DNA of 64,000 nt from Chryseobacterium sp. JV274 (GCF_903969135.1 NZ_LR824569.1:1736001-1800000); one strand, 5' to 3'. Counted from the first letter of the stretch, positions 1-9,410 are shown. Made by a program: numbers and translations. Notes: generated by a model from the sequence alone, not told the origin.

Positions 1-334
1 GTAAAGCTTTATGCAAATCCTCTTGTTCGAAAGGTTTCAGAAGGTAATCAATGGTAAAATGCCTGAAGACTCTCATGGCATATTCATCAAATGCGGTAAT
101 GAAAATAATAGGGGTAAAAAGCTCTACCTGCTCGAAAATTTCAAGGCTCATCCCATCACCAAGATGAATATCCATAAAGATAAGATCTGCCGAATCTTTC
201 TCAAAAAAATCAATTGCCTGCTTTTTGGAACGAAGAATAACAGTCTCTGTAACAGGGACAATGCTCTGTGTATCCAAAAGATTTTTCAGATAATTCACAG
301 CCAGCAGCTCATCTTCTATAATGGCAATTTTCAT
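1..334 (-). CDS. LytTR-type response regulator, receiver domain (3' end off window)
   Basis: Only the first 111 codons are in the window; the reading frame runs off position 1. Translation starts MKIAIIEDEL and shows a complete-looking CheY receiver core: acidic pocket ED (residues 7-8), phosphoacceptor Asp55 in FMDIHLGDG, Thr/Ser-type switch region FITAF around residue 80 and the conserved Lys100 in YLLKPF. The LytTR DNA-binding half would lie beyond the edge, so the family assignment rests on receiver style and on the LytS-type kinase (7783-9366) at the other end of the same leftward gene group. A hairpin terminator separates it from the SusD gene upstream, and a TACTTTTG element sits 7 bp before its ATG, so it probably has its own near-leaderless transcript. 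Receiver call is firm; LytTR output domain is inference. Confidence 0.85.
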   Translation of the reverse strand, partial: MKIAIIEDELLAVNYLKNLLDTQSIVPVTETVILRSKKQAIDFFEKDSADLIFMDIHLGDGMSLEIFEQVELFTPIIFITAFDEYAMRVFRHFTIDYLLKPFEQEDLHKAL

Positions 335-341
335 AACGGTG

Positions 342-349
342 CAAAAGTA
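342..349 (-). promoter_or_regulatory. -7 promoter element for the response regulator
   Basis: The minus strand reads TACTTTTG, matching the Bacteroidota -7 consensus TAnnTTTG. It lies only 7 bp upstream of the ATG at 334, which would give a leaderless or nearly leaderless mRNA. No TTG at the right distance (about 17-23 bp further upstream) is visible, so it could be activator dependent or a chance match. Confidence 0.4.
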
Positions 350-386
350 CAAAAAAACCGCTAGAACGATTAAGTTCAAGCGGTTT
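348..386 (-). terminator. Intrinsic terminator after SusD
   Basis: Read leftward, arms AAACCGCT and AGCGGTTT plus inner GAAC/GTTC pairs form a long hairpin with a 6-nt loop, followed by a run of seven T. It follows the SusD stop at 414 by about 28 bp and separates SusD from the response regulator gene. Confidence 0.8.
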
Positions 387-413
387 CATCTGTATTGAAT
401 TTGATATGAAGTT

Positions 414-1733
414 CTATAGATTAGGGTTATTCTTCTTCGCACTCATGGGATATTCAATGGTATATCGCGGATCATTCTGCTGAAGAATATACTCTTTACC
501 ACTGATGGTGTGGCTAATTTTTTTCTGATTTGCTCTTCTTAAGTCGAACCACCTTTGTCCTTCCAAAGCAAATTCTCTGAATCTTTCATCCAGGATAAAG
601 TTCATAAATGCTGCAGAATCCATTGAATTCACTGCATTTTGTACTGAAGTATATCCATCCGGAGTGTATCTGTTTTTTAATACTTTCAGAAGGGTTTCTT
701 TAGCTTCATTAAGTTTATTCAACTTTAATAATGCTTCAGATTTTATAAAGTACTGCTCTGCTGTTCTGAAAGAAACTTTGAACTCTAAGCTTCCTCCTTT
801 AATAACTTTATACTTACTTCCATTTTTCTCAAAATACATGCCAAACCTCTTGTCTGTAATATTATTGTATGAAGAAATCAATTCCGGTGCTGCAAAAGAT
901 AAATTCTTTATAGAGTTATCCCATGTATTATCCAAAGCCATGATAGATTCCGGAGAAGCATAATGGTTTGGGGGGGTATTTACCGTGTTTAAATTGCTCA
1001 AATCTCCTTTTACCACCAGTACCTGATCTGCATAGTTTAAAGCTTTATTCCAGTCTCCTTCATATAGAGCTGCTCTTGCTTCAAAAGCCAGCAATGCTAT
1101 TTTTGAGAATCTGTAGTTGACTCCTATTGCCTGCTTCTGTTCTATCATCAGATCTTCTGCTTTCTTAAGGTCTGCATGAACCTGATTGTATACTTCCTGT
1201 ACTGAAGAAGGTTTCAAAACCTGTTCCAGATCAATTTCAAGACTAATTGGAACTCCTCTGTCTGTAGAAGCTGTTGCACTGTTGTAGGGTTTTCCATATA
1301 GATTCACCATATCGAAATACAGGTAAGCACGAAGAGCATATGCTTCTGCTAAAATCTGATTCTTCTCCGGAGAATCCTGCATTGTTTTGCTTCCTTCATT
1401 GATGATCTGATTCAGATAGAAGTTTACGGAATAAAAGCTTAACCAGGGAAGCTCCGCAGAGTTAGAGTCATAGTTCGAATCTTTCCACATCGCAATTTCA
1501 CGATAAGAAATAAAATCTACTCCATTATCATCAATACTGGTCTCATCGGTACGAAGGGCTACCAGCGACTTGTGAACGGGATATTTTGAATAGGCAGATG
1601 TAAGTACTTTCCGGTAATCTTCAGTGGTAACAGGAATGATTTTTCCTTCAGGCTGAATATCTAAAAATCTATCACATCCGATATTGATAAAGCTGATTGC
1701 TGTAAGCGCTATGATTGCTGTAATTTTTCTCAT
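414..1733 (-). CDS. SusD/RagB-family nutrient-binding lipoprotein
   Basis: Outer-membrane-anchored partner of the SusC channel encoded just upstream; SusD proteins cap the channel and bind the substrate at the cell surface. The N-terminus is a lipoprotein signal with lipobox INIGC, making Cys20 the lipidated residue when translation begins at the ATG at 1733. A TTG three codons upstream is also open but the ATG gives a normal signal peptide. At 439 residues it is shorter than many SusD proteins (about 500). The C-terminal region has the typical RFREFALEGQRWFDLRR segment of the SusD fold. The gap to SusC is 12 bp, so the two are cotranscribed with the metalloprotease. Substrate is not shown; the adjacent protease suggests peptides, as for RagAB, but this is inference. 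Confidence 0.93.
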   Translation of the reverse strand: MRKITAIIALTAISFINIGCDRFLDIQPEGKIIPVTTEDYRKVLTSAYSKYPVHKSLVALRTDETSIDDNGVDFISYREIAMWKDSNYDSNSAELPWLSFYSVNFYLNQIINEGSKTMQDSPEKNQILAEAYALRAYLYFDMVNLYGKPYNSATASTDRGVPISLEIDLEQVLKPSSVQEVYNQVHADLKKAEDLMIEQKQAIGVNYRFSKIALLAFEARAALYEGDWNKALNYADQVLVVKGDLSNLNTVNTPPNHYASPESIMALDNTWDNSIKNLSFAAPELISSYNNITDKRFGMYFEKNGSKYKVIKGGSLEFKVSFRTAEQYFIKSEALLKLNKLNEAKETLLKVLKNRYTPDGYTSVQNAVNSMDSAAFMNFILDERFREFALEGQRWFDLRRANQKKISHTISGKEYILQQNDPRYTIEYPMSAKKNNPNL

Positions 1734-1745
1734 TTTTCTCAAGTT

Positions 1746-4700
1746 TTAAAAAGAAACATTAAATCCTACGGTCACCGACTTGGTGATAGGCTGTGCATAA
1801 ATATTACCATACGTTTCCGGATCAAAATATCCTTTATATCCGTTACTGAATACAAACAGGTTACGCCCTTCAACGCTTAGTCTCAAACTACTGATTCCCA
1901 TAGGATTTGTAAATTCTTTCGGAAGTGTATAGCCTAAACGGATGCTGCTGATTCTGATATAGCTGATCTCTTTTGCCCATATATCAAGCAGATTGTATGC
2001 GCTTGAGCGGTTTCCGGCAAACCATTTATTCGCCATCCATCCGTCCGGATTAGCATCCATATCAGGACTTGTAATTCCCGGAAGCGAACCCCCTGCTTCA
2101 TAGATATCTCTTGTATAATTTCTTCCTCTGTCCAGCTCCATTCCGCGGTAAGAAGGTGTTCTCATTACGGTTTGCTTCAGATTGAATGTTGCCGAGATTG
2201 TAAGATCAAAATTACTTACCTTAAATGTGTTGATAATCCCTCCGGTAAACTTCGGATCTCTGTCTCCCACATAAGTAAACAGGCTTCTAAGTTCAGCGTT
2301 TGAGAGTTTCGTATCTACAAGCTGCCCTGGAAGGAAATCTGCATACACATCATACAATTTAAAGAATTCTGCTGCGGAAATCTTTTGATCCCCTTTCCAG
2401 AACAATGGATTTCCGTGTTCATCCATTCCTGCAGTTTTCAAAGCAAAAACCGCATTCACAGGCAGACCTTCTCTTGAAGGAAGGAAGGCGTTTTCACGGG
2501 GCTGCTCACTCAATACTCTACTCTTGTTGTGAGCAAAATTGATGGTAGTCGTCCATTTGAAATTATCATGATTGATGTTTCTGGTAGACAATGCCAGTTC
2601 AAAACCTTTGTTGGTCAAACTTCCCCAGTTCATCATTGTATATTCAAAACCTGTTTCAAGGGGAGTTTCTTTCATACTGATCATATCCGTTCCTTTTCTG
2701 CTATAGACATCAGCGGTAAGGCTTACACGGTTATTGAACAATCCTAAGTCTAGTCCTAAGTTGGTATTGGTTGTTTTCTCCCATCTCAGTTTATCGTTCG
2801 GAGGGCTGATAACATTGATAACTCCTTCTTTTACACCTGGAAGAATCGTTGTATCATTATATTCCCCGATAAAGAATGGCGATGTATTTCTGTCAATATT
2901 TCCCTGAAGACCATAAGAGGCTCTCAGTCTAAGGTTAGATACCGCAGAAATATTTTTCATAAAATCTTCCTTCGTTACCAGCCATGATCCTGAAACTGCC
3001 CATATCGGAAGATATTTATATTTTTTATTCACCCCAAAAAGGTTGGTTCCGTCATATCTCACACTTCCGAAGAATGTATATTTCTGATCATAAGTATAAG
3101 ATGCTGTAGCAAACATAGAAGCATATGCATTCTCTATAGGAGCTGCTTCACGATACGTTTCATATCTTTTATCTGCTGCAAAACCTGAATTCGGGAAAAC
3201 AATTGCCGTAGCTCTTCTGGTCTTTGGATCGTACCCAAAGGCTCTGGTAATAGTAGTATTATCTTCTGTTTTACGGATTTCAGTTCCAGCCATCAAATCA
3301 ATTTCATGTTTTGAATTGATCTTCGTGCTATACGCCGCCTGCAATTTCCAGTTGTACTGGAAGAAATCATTATCCCAGTTTTGTTTCACAGCACCAGCCG
3401 GTAGAAAATAATTGTATTTACCGTCTTTGTAATAACGGGTATTTTCTTTCATTTTTCTGGTGAAGTACGTATTCTCTGCAGCAAATTTTTCTGTTTTATT
3501 GGTATCATACTGAATCCCTAACTGAGAGGTAAATTTTAAACTTTTTGAAGCTTTATATTCTAAATCTAAAATCGCTTTCAAAGAGTTATTTTTCAGCGAA
3601 TAGTTTGTATTTTCTCTTTCTTCAAGGAAATTGAAAGGAATATAGCGGTCCTCAAAACCATCCATATCTTTATCATAATTGTAGCTTCCGTCTGCATTGA
3701 AAGGTTTCAGATAAGGATTGGCATTTCTTGAATAATTAACAGGGTTTATTGAAGCATCAGCATCCGTTACAAAAGATTCACGTTCACTTTGCGTTCCGAA
3801 AATAGAGATTCCTGCATTTAACTTATCGCTTAATTTATAGTTGTTTTTTAAGGTCAGGTTATAACGTTTAAAACCTGTCCCGATAGTTGTTCCTTCTTCA
3901 TCATAATATCCCAGGGAGAAATAATAATCTGCACGGTCACTTCCTCCGGAAATACTTAATCCGTATTGTTTGTTGATGGCATTTCTGTACAACAGTTTAC
4001 CCCAGTCTGTATTGTTATTCCTTAGGCCATTGATCTGTTGGCGCGTCAATGAATTCAGCGCATCAAACCCCCCGTTTCTGAAAGCATCAAGCTGACTGTT
4101 CTGAGTCAGAATCCTCATCACTTCTCCTTTATCTGCGCGGTAAGTAAGATCAGCACGCTTTGCAAGCATCAGTTCCAGATCTACTTTTTCAGAAGCATTC
4201 AAAAGATTCAGTTTCCCAAAATCAGGACGTGATGTAACAAAAGTATCTGCTGAGAAGTTCAGTTTTAAACTTCCTTTTTTTCCTTTTTTGGTTGTAATAG
4301 AGATTACTCCATTTGCTGCTCTTGCTCCATAAATGGCTGTTGCAGCTGCATCTTTAAGAATGGTAATATCTTCAATATCATTAGGGTTGAGCCCTGCAAT
4401 AGAGAAGTTCTGAAGCTGGTCAATATTATCTTTATCTGTAAAGTTCGGAACATCATTTCCTTCTAACGGAAGACCGTCGATTACCCATAGCGGATCCTGA
4501 GGACCGGAAAGAGAAGCTGTACCTCTGATTCTGATCTTTGCCGGGCTTCCCGGAGCCCCTGTTTCAGGAGTTACTGCCACACCGGCAATCTGACCTGCCA
4601 GCATTTGGTCTACACTGGCAACACCAGCCTGGCTGATGTTGTCCATTTTTACTGTAGAAACCGCTGAGGTCTGCTTACGTTTTTCAATTTTCTGATATCC

Positions 4701-5078
4701 AGTGATGATTACTTCCTGGATTTTATTTTTGTCTGTAACTTCAGAAGTTAGTCTTATTGTATAGTTGGTCTGTCCTTCATTCAACTGAATTACCCGGGAT
4801 TCATAACCTGGATAGCTTACTGATACAGATTTGGTATCTGCAGGAATTTCTAATATAAATTTCCCGTCCTTATCGGCTACTGTACCTACAGATACACTTT
4901 CGATAATTCCTTCCAATTCTGTTTTTGTTGAAACAGATTGCGTCTCTATTTTTATAGATGCACCGGCAATTATATGAGAAGTATTTCCGTCTTCTATTTT
5001 CCCGGTGATGGTTTTCTTTTGCTGGGCCATTGCTATATTAGCAGCCAAAAGAGGTAAAAGTATTAGAGTTTTTTTCAT
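1746..5078 (-). CDS. SusC/RagA-family TonB-linked outer membrane protein
   Basis: Large TonB-dependent channel, 1110 residues. In order: signal peptide ending near AMAQ (residue 19); a carboxypeptidase-regulatory-like beta-sandwich (about 22-115); plug domain with the family signatures TVKMDNISQ, GTASLSGPQDPLWVIDG and DAAATAIYGARAANGVI (about 125-270); and a 22-strand barrel ending in aromatic VGFNVSF. The N-terminal extension domain is typical of Bacteroidota SusC proteins. It lies 6 bp downstream of the metalloprotease gene and 12 bp upstream of the SusD gene, so the three form one operon. Known role of the family is energy-dependent import of oligosaccharides or peptides captured by SusD. 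Start is a clear ATG. Confidence 0.96.
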   Translation of the reverse strand: MKKTLILLPLLAANIAMAQQKKTITGKIEDGNTSHIIAGASIKIETQSVSTKTELEGIIESVSVGTVADKDGKFILEIPADTKSVSVSYPGYESRVIQLNEGQTNYTIRLTSEVTDKNKIQEVIITGYQKIEKRKQTSAVSTVKMDNISQAGVASVDQMLAGQIAGVAVTPETGAPGSPAKIRIRGTASLSGPQDPLWVIDGLPLEGNDVPNFTDKDNIDQLQNFSIAGLNPNDIEDITILKDAAATAIYGARAANGVISITTKKGKKGSLKLNFSADTFVTSRPDFGKLNLLNASEKVDLELMLAKRADLTYRADKGEVMRILTQNSQLDAFRNGGFDALNSLTRQQINGLRNNNTDWGKLLYRNAINKQYGLSISGGSDRADYYFSLGYYDEEGTTIGTGFKRYNLTLKNNYKLSDKLNAGISIFGTQSERESFVTDADASINPVNYSRNANPYLKPFNADGSYNYDKDMDGFEDRYIPFNFLEERENTNYSLKNNSLKAILDLEYKASKSLKFTSQLGIQYDTNKTEKFAAENTYFTRKMKENTRYYKDGKYNYFLPAGAVKQNWDNDFFQYNWKLQAAYSTKINSKHEIDLMAGTEIRKTEDNTTITRAFGYDPKTRRATAIVFPNSGFAADKRYETYREAAPIENAYASMFATASYTYDQKYTFFGSVRYDGTNLFGVNKKYKYLPIWAVSGSWLVTKEDFMKNISAVSNLRLRASYGLQGNIDRNTSPFFIGEYNDTTILPGVKEGVINVISPPNDKLRWEKTTNTNLGLDLGLFNNRVSLTADVYSRKGTDMISMKETPLETGFEYTMMNWGSLTNKGFELALSTRNINHDNFKWTTTINFAHNKSRVLSEQPRENAFLPSREGLPVNAVFALKTAGMDEHGNPLFWKGDQKISAAEFFKLYDVYADFLPGQLVDTKLSNAELRSLFTYVGDRDPKFTGGIINTFKVSNFDLTISATFNLKQTVMRTPSYRGMELDRGRNYTRDIYEAGGSLPGITSPDMDANPDGWMANKWFAGNRSSAYNLLDIWAKEISYIRISSIRLGYTLPKEFTNPMGISSLRLSVEGRNLFVFSNGYKGYFDPETYGNIYAQPITKSVTVGFNVSF

Positions 5079-5084
5079 TGCCGT

Positions 5085-7652
5085 TTATTTGTTTAAAGCC
5101 TCTTGTATACGAATGATTAAATCTGTGTAATGTGCTCTGGAAGCATCATCACCTCTGTATCTTGTCCTGTTCAGTAAATCCAGAACCTTCTGAAGTTCCG
5201 CCCTCTTGTATGTAGTGACTTCAGATACTCTTTTCATGGATGAATAATTGATATTCCTCAAACCGTGATCATCTTCATGGAAATTACAGATGGTTGGGAT
5301 ATTCAGGGTATCATCAACTTTCAATCCTTTAACTGCTGTTTTTTCAAATAATTTATTCACCGAAACAATCAAGGCATCCACATAGTTTTTCTGAGTCATT
5401 TTTTCAAGCATCGTAAGGCTTCCTTTTTTGTTAAAAATGGCCGTTCTTACCTGATCAAATAATTTCTCAACGGTATAGATCTCTTCTTTTGAACCTGACA
5501 TCTGATGCTTCAGCTCATTTTCAAGCAATCTCAACAATCGGTCATCCATAAACAAGGAATAGATATTTGCATACTGCATTCCTCTCGCCATGGTATATGG
5601 TGTCTGCTCAAATGGTCCCATTGGTGAATCTTTAACCGGATACGTTTTTTCTGTAATCGGATTGAAGAATAACCATTCCGGAAGGTTGATTGCATTTTTA
5701 ACAATATAATCAACAGCTCTTGTCTGTATTTCAACAGGAACTGCTTCGTAAGCTTTCTTCTTGTTGCCAAAAACAGTATTGTTCAGATAAATTCCTCCCA
5801 CATTCGCCATCACATGACCTGTGTACAGATCCCATTGTCCGATAGCTCCCATATACAGTTTTCCAGCATCCGTATATTCCTTACCATCTTCATAGGTCCA
5901 TTTCAAAAGGTTGTTGAGAACCACTTTCAGGTTTTTCATCCCGTACTCACTGGCTTTCATGGCATCATCTCCTAAATCTTCAGACTGTGAGCGTGGATCG
6001 ATAGTTTCCAGGTAGCTCTGCTGCTCGCCATAGAAATACATCGGGTCATCCTCATGTTTTTCAATTAAATTTCTCAGCGCTTTTTTCTCAACAAATTCAT
6101 CCGGATACCAACGGTAGCCCCAGTCTATAGCATATTTGTCATAAAGACCAATTTTCGGAGTGATGGCTGTAACCCCATCTTCCGGCTGTGCTACGTAGTT
6201 GTAACGTGCATAATCCATAATGGAAGGTGCTGTACCACCCATTTTGTCTGTAAATTCTTTGGAACGAAGCGACTCTACAGGGAATGCAAAGGATGCTCCC
6301 ATATTGTGCTTCAGTCCGAAAGTGTGTCCAACTTCATGAGATGAAACAAAACGAATCGCTTCCCCCATGTGCTCATCACTGAATTTATTTCCTCTTGCTT
6401 TCGGGTCGATAGGCCCTGTCTGAATTCTCATCCAGTCATGAAGAGAAGTCATTACATTATGCCACCAGATGATATCTGCTTCGATAATTTCACCACTTCT
6501 CGGGTCTACTACAGAGGGTCCCATTGCATTTGACTTTGGCGAAGCGGCGTAAGTAATCACAGAATATCTTACATCATCAATATCAAAATCTTCATCTTTT
6601 TCGTCCGGCATTTTCGCAATCACTGCATTTTTGAATCCTGCCTGCTCAAACGCCGCCTGCCAGTCATGTACTCCGGCAATGATTTTTTCACGCCATTGTT
6701 TTGGTGTTGCCGGATCGATATAATAAACAATCGGTTTCTTAGGCTCTACCAGCTCACCTCTTAAGTATTTTTCTTTATCCTCGTCCCTCGGTTCAAGATT
6801 CCATTTGGTAATGAAGAATTTTTCATCCATTTTCTGCTGATTGTCATTAAACGACCAGTGCTTTTCGGAGAAAAATCCTACTCTTGAATCTGCGACTCTC
6901 GGTTTCATCGGTATTTTAGAAAGCAGTACCAGATTTGTAGTAACACCAAGGGTTACCGGAAGATCTACCCCACCTTCATTTACAGAAGTAGACAATTGAG
7001 ACTTCACCACAAGGTTCCTGGGGAAAGTTTTCACTCCTTCTATATAAGAAAGGCTTGATTTCACAGATCCTCCCAATCCTACATTGGCCAGAACATCATT
7101 GAAGCTCTTCTGATTTCCATCAAAAACTTTATTGACTTTAATGGCTACTGCTGTAGAATCGCTATTTTGTGCTTCAATATCAAAGACTTCAATTACAGAT
7201 TCTGAAAAGTTGTCTTTCACCGATTTTGTAATCGCATCATTTTTTGGGGATGATACTTTAGGCACCACCGTTTTTACCCATACTTTTTTAGCTACGGGAT
7301 CACGATGGAAAGAAATGACCTTATTTTCATAATTCATTCCTTTGTTCAAACCTGCCTCATTCACCTGCATTGGTACCTGAGAAAGTTTGTTCACCACCAA
7401 AAACTGACGTCCCATCAGACTGTCAGGAATTTCAAAATAAATATCCGTTTTTACCTGTATCGTATTAAAAAGTCCTTTTTTATAAGTCCCTTTTTTGATC
7501 AAATCTTCAATTTTCTTTGTTTTCTTTGATGAGGAAGTCTCTGTCTTATCAGTTTTGTCTTTGTTGACCTTTACTGTATCTTTTTTCTGTGCTATTGCCA
7601 TTGGTGAGGCCATAGCAAGACCTAAATACAGTGCCAGCCTGTAATTCTTCAT
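5085..7652 (-). CDS. Zinc-dependent metalloprotease (DUF5117/DUF4953 type)
   Basis: Predicted secreted or periplasmic protease of about 855 residues. A signal peptide (MKNYRLALYLGL...AIAQ) supports the ATG at 7652; an ATG six codons upstream (7670) is possible. A Lys/Thr-rich linker follows, then the beta-rich DUF5118/DUF5117-like region, then the catalytic part with HEVGHTFGLKH, an extended HExxHxxGxxH metzincin-type zinc site whose first His is about residue 439, and downstream the SIMDY turn resembling a Met-turn. The C-terminal half fits DUF4953. It is the first gene of a protease-SusC-SusD operon (6 bp to SusC), which suggests that it trims proteins or peptides that the SusCD pair then imports. 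A tandem-repeat operator and a promoter element lie directly upstream. Family call is firm; substrate is unknown. Confidence 0.93.
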   Translation of the reverse strand: MKNYRLALYLGLAMASPMAIAQKKDTVKVNKDKTDKTETSSSKKTKKIEDLIKKGTYKKGLFNTIQVKTDIYFEIPDSLMGRQFLVVNKLSQVPMQVNEAGLNKGMNYENKVISFHRDPVAKKVWVKTVVPKVSSPKNDAITKSVKDNFSESVIEVFDIEAQNSDSTAVAIKVNKVFDGNQKSFNDVLANVGLGGSVKSSLSYIEGVKTFPRNLVVKSQLSTSVNEGGVDLPVTLGVTTNLVLLSKIPMKPRVADSRVGFFSEKHWSFNDNQQKMDEKFFITKWNLEPRDEDKEKYLRGELVEPKKPIVYYIDPATPKQWREKIIAGVHDWQAAFEQAGFKNAVIAKMPDEKDEDFDIDDVRYSVITYAASPKSNAMGPSVVDPRSGEIIEADIIWWHNVMTSLHDWMRIQTGPIDPKARGNKFSDEHMGEAIRFVSSHEVGHTFGLKHNMGASFAFPVESLRSKEFTDKMGGTAPSIMDYARYNYVAQPEDGVTAITPKIGLYDKYAIDWGYRWYPDEFVEKKALRNLIEKHEDDPMYFYGEQQSYLETIDPRSQSEDLGDDAMKASEYGMKNLKVVLNNLLKWTYEDGKEYTDAGKLYMGAIGQWDLYTGHVMANVGGIYLNNTVFGNKKKAYEAVPVEIQTRAVDYIVKNAINLPEWLFFNPITEKTYPVKDSPMGPFEQTPYTMARGMQYANIYSLFMDDRLLRLLENELKHQMSGSKEEIYTVEKLFDQVRTAIFNKKGSLTMLEKMTQKNYVDALIVSVNKLFEKTAVKGLKVDDTLNIPTICNFHEDDHGLRNINYSSMKRVSEVTTYKRAELQKVLDLLNRTRYRGDDASRAHYTDLIIRIQEALNK

Positions 7653-7701
7653 TAAAATAGTCCGATTCATTCCAAATAGTAAATATCTTAGTTTCAGCCA
7701 G

Positions 7702-7709
7702 CAAAGCTA
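7702..7709 (-). promoter_or_regulatory. -7 promoter element of the protease-SusC-SusD operon
   Basis: Minus strand reads TAGCTTTG, an exact TAnnTTTG match, about 50 bp from the preferred ATG (32 bp from the alternative). No TTG is present at the -33 distance; instead the direct-repeat operator at 7740-7772 begins about 30 bp upstream, the geometry expected of an activator-dependent promoter. Confidence 0.55.
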
Positions 7710-7739
7710 TAGGTATCGTGAATCATATATATAATATTA

Positions 7740-7772
7740 GGGAGTGAATGGTGATTTTTCGGGAGTGAATGG
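7740..7772. promoter_or_regulatory. Tandem 12-bp direct repeats, candidate LytTR operator
   Basis: Two identical copies of GGGAGTGAATGG (plus strand) occupy 7740-7751 and 7761-7772, start to start 21 bp, i.e. two helical turns. LytTR-family regulators such as AgrA bind paired direct repeats in this same 21-bp register. The site lies between the sensor kinase gene and the protease operon, and about 40-75 bp upstream of the start predicted from the -7 element at 7702. Confidence 0.65.
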
Positions 7773-7782
7773 ATTTTTATTT

Positions 7783-9366
7783 TCACTTCATTAATGGTAA
7801 AAAACATATGAAATATTCACCATCTACAGAAATATGAAGAAGATTATTCTTAAAATACTCATAAACTTGATTCAAATAATCAATTCCGAATTTTTCTCCC
7901 TGCACTGGTTCAGTTTTTGGCTGCCAGGTGTTCTTCACAGTAATCCCATTTTCGTCAATAATAATGATAATTTCCAAAGGCTGATCTATGGTCGCAATAT
8001 TGTGTTTGATTGCATTCTCAGTAACAATCTGCAGTGATAAATACGGAATGCGCTTTTCCAGACTTGCAGAATCATTAATAATCAGTTCAAAACTCATTTC
8101 TTCATCAAACCTGCTTTTCAGGAGTTCCATATACTGCTGTATAAATTTTACTTCCTGCAAAACCGGAACTATATTCTCCTTCGGAGGTACTATAAGATAC
8201 CTATAAATCTTGGAGAGATTCATGGTAAACTTCTGCGCATTTTCTTTATTGATCCCAATCAGCATGTAAAGGGAATTCAAAGAATTGAAGAGAAAATGTG
8301 GATTGATGTTATTCTTAAGTTGCTGCAGCTGGTTGATCACTTCTGCTTTGTGCATCTTTTCGTTCTCTACTAACAATAAATTCTTTTCAGACTGTATTTT
8401 TTCTTTTTCCTGATAAGCCAGATTGGTCGCCCTCTGGAATAAGATAAAAACCGTTACAATAAGAAACAGAGCTGCCAGAAAAATATACACAGTATAGGTT
8501 TTTATCTTGCTTATATTTTCATCAATGATGAAATTAACATGGTTCACAACCGTATATCCGTCAAAATTGTCTGTTTTTAATGGTTTTATGAAGCGGGTTA
8601 CTTCAACTCCAAGATATTCCGAGACCGCTGTTCCTTTGGTATATCCGGCTTCAGAGCTGCCAGACAACGTATCTTTAGCCTTAATATCTGTAAAATCAAA
8701 AATATTCTTTCCGATGTATTTTTTCTCCGGATGGGTAATACAAATTCCTTCTTTGGTAAAGACATACGCATACGTATTAGAACTTTTATCTACATTGATA
8801 AAGTACTGATGGAGATCATCCAGGCTTACAGTAGAACCATAATACAATTTGTTTTTATCAGGCAGCATCAGGGAATCATAACTCACCCAATACATACTGT
8901 CTTTTTTAGTTATCAAAAGATCCCTGAAATGTCCGGACCCGTTGTTTTTTAAAACAATAGCTTTCTCTTTATGATCTGTATTTTTGAAAATATCGGATAA
9001 CGGATTATTACTTTCTGTTTTTCCGGAAGCAGTATTTTCATAATAATACCAGCTGTAAGGCAGCAGATTTCTTTTTTTGTTTAAATCATTTAAAACCAAA
9101 GAATAATCTTTATAATTCTTCAGACCGTCTTTCTGAATCAATGCGCGAAGCAGATACTGATAGTCCTCAATATTTCTGAATTCATGTTCTACAGATTCAT
9201 ATTTACGGAAGAAGGTTTTCTTTGCAAAATCATCAGTGTTTTTACGGCTGTCTTCAGTAATTAAAAGGCTCAGAACAGCAAATGCTGCCACTGCAATCAA
9301 GCAGGCAGATAGAGCGGTGATGTAAATGTATTTTTGGGATAAGGTGTGTTTAAAATTAATACTCAA
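7783..9366 (-). CDS. LytS/YehU-type membrane sensor histidine kinase
   Basis: 527-residue sensor of the His_kinase family that pairs with LytTR regulators. Membrane helix about 13-37, an extracytoplasmic sensor region about 38-288 with a dCache-like pattern (YVFTKEGICITHP, YTVVNHV), second helix about 291-310, a short coiled-coil linker, then the phosphoacceptor motif INPHFLFNSLNSL with His357 and an N-box NAIKHN. The HATPase part is short and ends at residue 527, as usual in this family. No in-frame ATG precedes the first membrane helix; the only sensible start is TTG at 9366, with purine-rich AGAGAGA just before it. It is transcribed in the same direction as the protease-SusCD operon and the LytTR-like regulator at 1-334, its likely partner. 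Confidence 0.92.
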   Translation of the reverse strand: MSINFKHTLSQKYIYITALSACLIAVAAFAVLSLLITEDSRKNTDDFAKKTFFRKYESVEHEFRNIEDYQYLLRALIQKDGLKNYKDYSLVLNDLNKKRNLLPYSWYYYENTASGKTESNNPLSDIFKNTDHKEKAIVLKNNGSGHFRDLLITKKDSMYWVSYDSLMLPDKNKLYYGSTVSLDDLHQYFINVDKSSNTYAYVFTKEGICITHPEKKYIGKNIFDFTDIKAKDTLSGSSEAGYTKGTAVSEYLGVEVTRFIKPLKTDNFDGYTVVNHVNFIIDENISKIKTYTVYIFLAALFLIVTVFILFQRATNLAYQEKEKIQSEKNLLLVENEKMHKAEVINQLQQLKNNINPHFLFNSLNSLYMLIGINKENAQKFTMNLSKIYRYLIVPPKENIVPVLQEVKFIQQYMELLKSRFDEEMSFELIINDSASLEKRIPYLSLQIVTENAIKHNIATIDQPLEIIIIIDENGITVKNTWQPKTEPVQGEKFGIDYLNQVYEYFKNNLLHISVDGEYFICFLPLMK

Positions 9367-9410
9367 GTCTCTCTGAATTGTTGTTCTCCTACATATAAAT
9401 TATTCGTTTG

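Noticed and set aside
11..364. Rightward 117-codon open frame at the left edge
   Set aside because: It is antisense to the receiver domain of the response regulator, which has all catalytic residues.
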